From NCBI RefSeq assembly GCF_014201775.1, contig NZ_JACHFG010000001.1, positions 364,541 to 428,540 of the forward strand: DNA of 64,000 bases, in the 5' to 3' direction. The notes beneath the pieces were generated by a model. The model saw nothing but the letters and a program-made list of their open reading frames with translations. It ran no database searches and was not told the DNA's origin. The translations under genes were made by a program, and so were the position numbers. Below are positions 63,077 to 64,000 of this stretch, in pieces (the first letter of the stretch is position 1; every line of letters begins with the position of its first letter). The DNA is from Borreliella yangtzensis. GTDB taxonomy: Bacteria > Spirochaetota > Spirochaetia > Borreliales > Borreliaceae.

Positions 63077-63851
63077 GAAGTTTTATTCCTAAATGAAATG
63101 GAACATATCGTTCTTGTCCAAAGATGTTTGCAGTGAAGTTTAATTTGTAAGGAGTGTTATTTGATCTTATAACAAGAGTGCTTGATCCCCCCCCATCTAG
63201 ATTAATGGCGTTAGTCATGCCGTAGCTTAATGCAAAATCAATGGCTTCATTAAGAGAAGCTCCTTTGCTATTGTTAACACCCCTTCCTTCTATTGTGGCA
63301 AGAAATAAATACTTGTTATTTTTGTCAGTTCCTATTATTGTTCTTGGGTGCTTTGTTTCTTTGAAGTTTTTTTTATAATTTCCGTTTTTAATTAAAACAA
63401 AAAATCCACTAAATCCGTAATCGGAGGTTTTTATTTCGTCTTCTTTGGGGTTTAATATAATTTTATTGTGTTTTATTACAATTTCTCCATAGTTAGTTAT
63501 TTGTTTTGAAATCATTTTTTTATTATATATGTATAGTCCTTTTGGGAAAAACATGTTTTGTTTAATTTCGTATGGGCTTGTGTTAATCGCAATGTCAACA
63601 TTATTGGAAATTAAAAAATGGCTTGTTGTCTGTCCTTTAAAATAGTAGTTATTTAGTTTTTTGTCGTAAATAGGTTTTGATATGGTGAATTTTAGATCTT
63701 TATTCTCAATTTTTACTAGAACATAATTGCTATTTATGAAATAACCCTTAATAATGTTGTATTTGGCTTTTTTAGTGATTGCTTTGGACAGCATTAGCCC
63801 TGATGCAATACTTAAAATCAATATTAGGAGTGTTAATATTTTTTTATTCAT
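63069..63851 (-). CDS. Phosphodiester glycosidase family protein (NAGPA-like), exported
   Basis: 260 residues. N-terminal membrane/signal segment (about 5-24), then a DUF2233/NAGPA domain: HPRTIIGTDKNNKYLFLATIEGR (168-190; quoted in part), then SLNEAIDFALSYGMTNAINLDGG and NLDGGGSS (217-224). These are characteristic motifs. In other bacteria such enzymes uncover GlcNAc-1-phosphodiester-linked sugars in exopolysaccharide. Substrate in Borrelia is unknown. It shares 8 bases with the upstream partial ORF. Confidence 0.85.
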   Translation of the reverse strand: MNKKILTLLILILSIASGLMLSKAITKKAKYNIIKGYFINSNYVLVKIENKDLKFTISKPIYDKKLNNYYFKGQTTSHFLISNNVDIAINTSPYEIKQNMFFPKGLYIYNKKMISKQITNYGEIVIKHNKIILNPKEDEIKTSDYGFSGFFVLIKNGNYKKNFKETKHPRTIIGTDKNNKYLFLATIEGRGVNNSKGASLNEAIDFALSYGMTNAINLDGGGSSTLVIRSNNTPYKLNFTANIFGQERYVPFHLGIKLPS

Positions 63852-64000
63852 TTCTTTTTATTTTATAAGAATAAATGCTTTTGGGATAGTTTGTTAGGAT
63901 GAAATTTTTAACCTGTATTGCTAATTTTTTATTTTTAAATTTTATGATACTAAATATTTGATAAATTATTTTGACATCTATATTTTTTTCATTATTTAAA
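63844..64000 (-). CDS. C-terminal end of an unknown protein, cut by the window edge
   Basis: One minus-strand frame is open from the window edge (codons from 63999) to TAA at 63846-63844, 51 codons. Its stop overlaps the ATG of the glycosidase-like gene (ATGAATAA). The residues (for example KKLAIQVKNFILTNYPKSIY) have normal Borrelia composition. A chance run of this length is possible but unlikely at this AT content. I do not recognise the protein. Confidence 0.5.
   Translation of the reverse strand, partial: LNNEKNIDVKIIYQIFSIIKFKNKKLAIQVKNFILTNYPKSIYSYKIKRNE

Noticed and set aside
1..64000. CRISPR arrays, insertion sequences, prophage or attachment sites
   Set aside because: None seen; the only tandem repeats are within infB and the short duplication at 45513-45548, and all genes look like core chromosome genes.

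Overview
The window is a gene-dense, very AT-rich piece of a spirochaete core chromosome, almost certainly a Lyme-group Borrelia (Borreliella). The evidence is the gene content and order: the Rrp2/Hk2 two-component pair; an rpoS gene with a textbook sigma-54 -24/-12 element next to BosR-type boxes; reduced endoflagellar genes; spoVG; tamB-bamA-skp; and a pantothenate-salvage locus. From memory this order matches roughly BB0763 to BB0826 of B. burgdorferi; locus tags given below are recollection, not a search. I see no insertion sequences, phage genes, CRISPR arrays or plasmid-type repeats, and no gene-free stretch longer than 300 bases. The largest gaps are 33489-33758 and 11569-11812.

Layout. 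Positions 1-11568 are on the minus strand. In transcription order this holds a flagellar operon (flgF, flgG, flgA, flgI, flgJ), rpoS with its own sigma-54 promoter, a coupled block (polysaccharide-deacetylase-like gene, tsaD, pdxK), and another coupled block (murG, cvpA, a holB-like gene, hk2, rrp2, the last cut by the window edge). From 11813 nearly everything is on the plus strand: apt; the L21-Prp-L27-obgE-nadD-LCP-rsfS cluster; spoVG; tRNA-Gln followed by rplY-pth-tilS-ftsH; a lipid-salt of nucleotide genes (tdk, and tmk on the other strand); the outer-membrane assembly set tamB-bamA-skp; mutS-comF; the translation operon rimP-nusA-infB-rbfA-truB-rpsO-pnp; lptF-lptG; tgt; murJ; coaBC (minus) facing a yhdT-like gene and panF; an RluA-type pseudouridine synthase; a P-loop protein; murC; yicC; cmk; rpoZ; miaA. 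The right end has a tiny basic gene that I read as ribosomal protein bS22, a lipoprotein and a barrel-like outer-membrane protein that diverge from a perfect 11-bp-arm palindrome, and a phosphodiester-glycosidase-type protein.

How it fits together. Much of the window concerns making and maintaining ribosomes (L21, L27, L25, S15, bS22, ObgE, RsfS, RimP, RbfA, IF2, NusA, TruB, Tgt, MiaA, TilS, TsaD, Pth, PNPase, tRNA-Gln) and building the envelope (MurG, MurC, MurJ, CvpA, LCP protein, BamA, TamB, Skp, LptF, LptG). The left end carries the Hk2-Rrp2 to RpoN to RpoS switch that controls virulence genes in this genus.

The most interesting observations are: the unlisted 31-codon bS22-like gene; a flgA gene whose signal peptide can only be translated from a non-canonical AUA start; four mutually complementary segments ahead of rimP that look like an attenuator; a Prp protease next to an L27 with no cleavable extension; a zinc-ribbon tail on NusA; Arg/Gly/Asn-rich low-complexity segments in both IF2 and PNPase; a P-loop/Asp23-like fusion next to murC; and the palindromic divergent promoter at 62465-62489. 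I found no wholly new multi-gene system.
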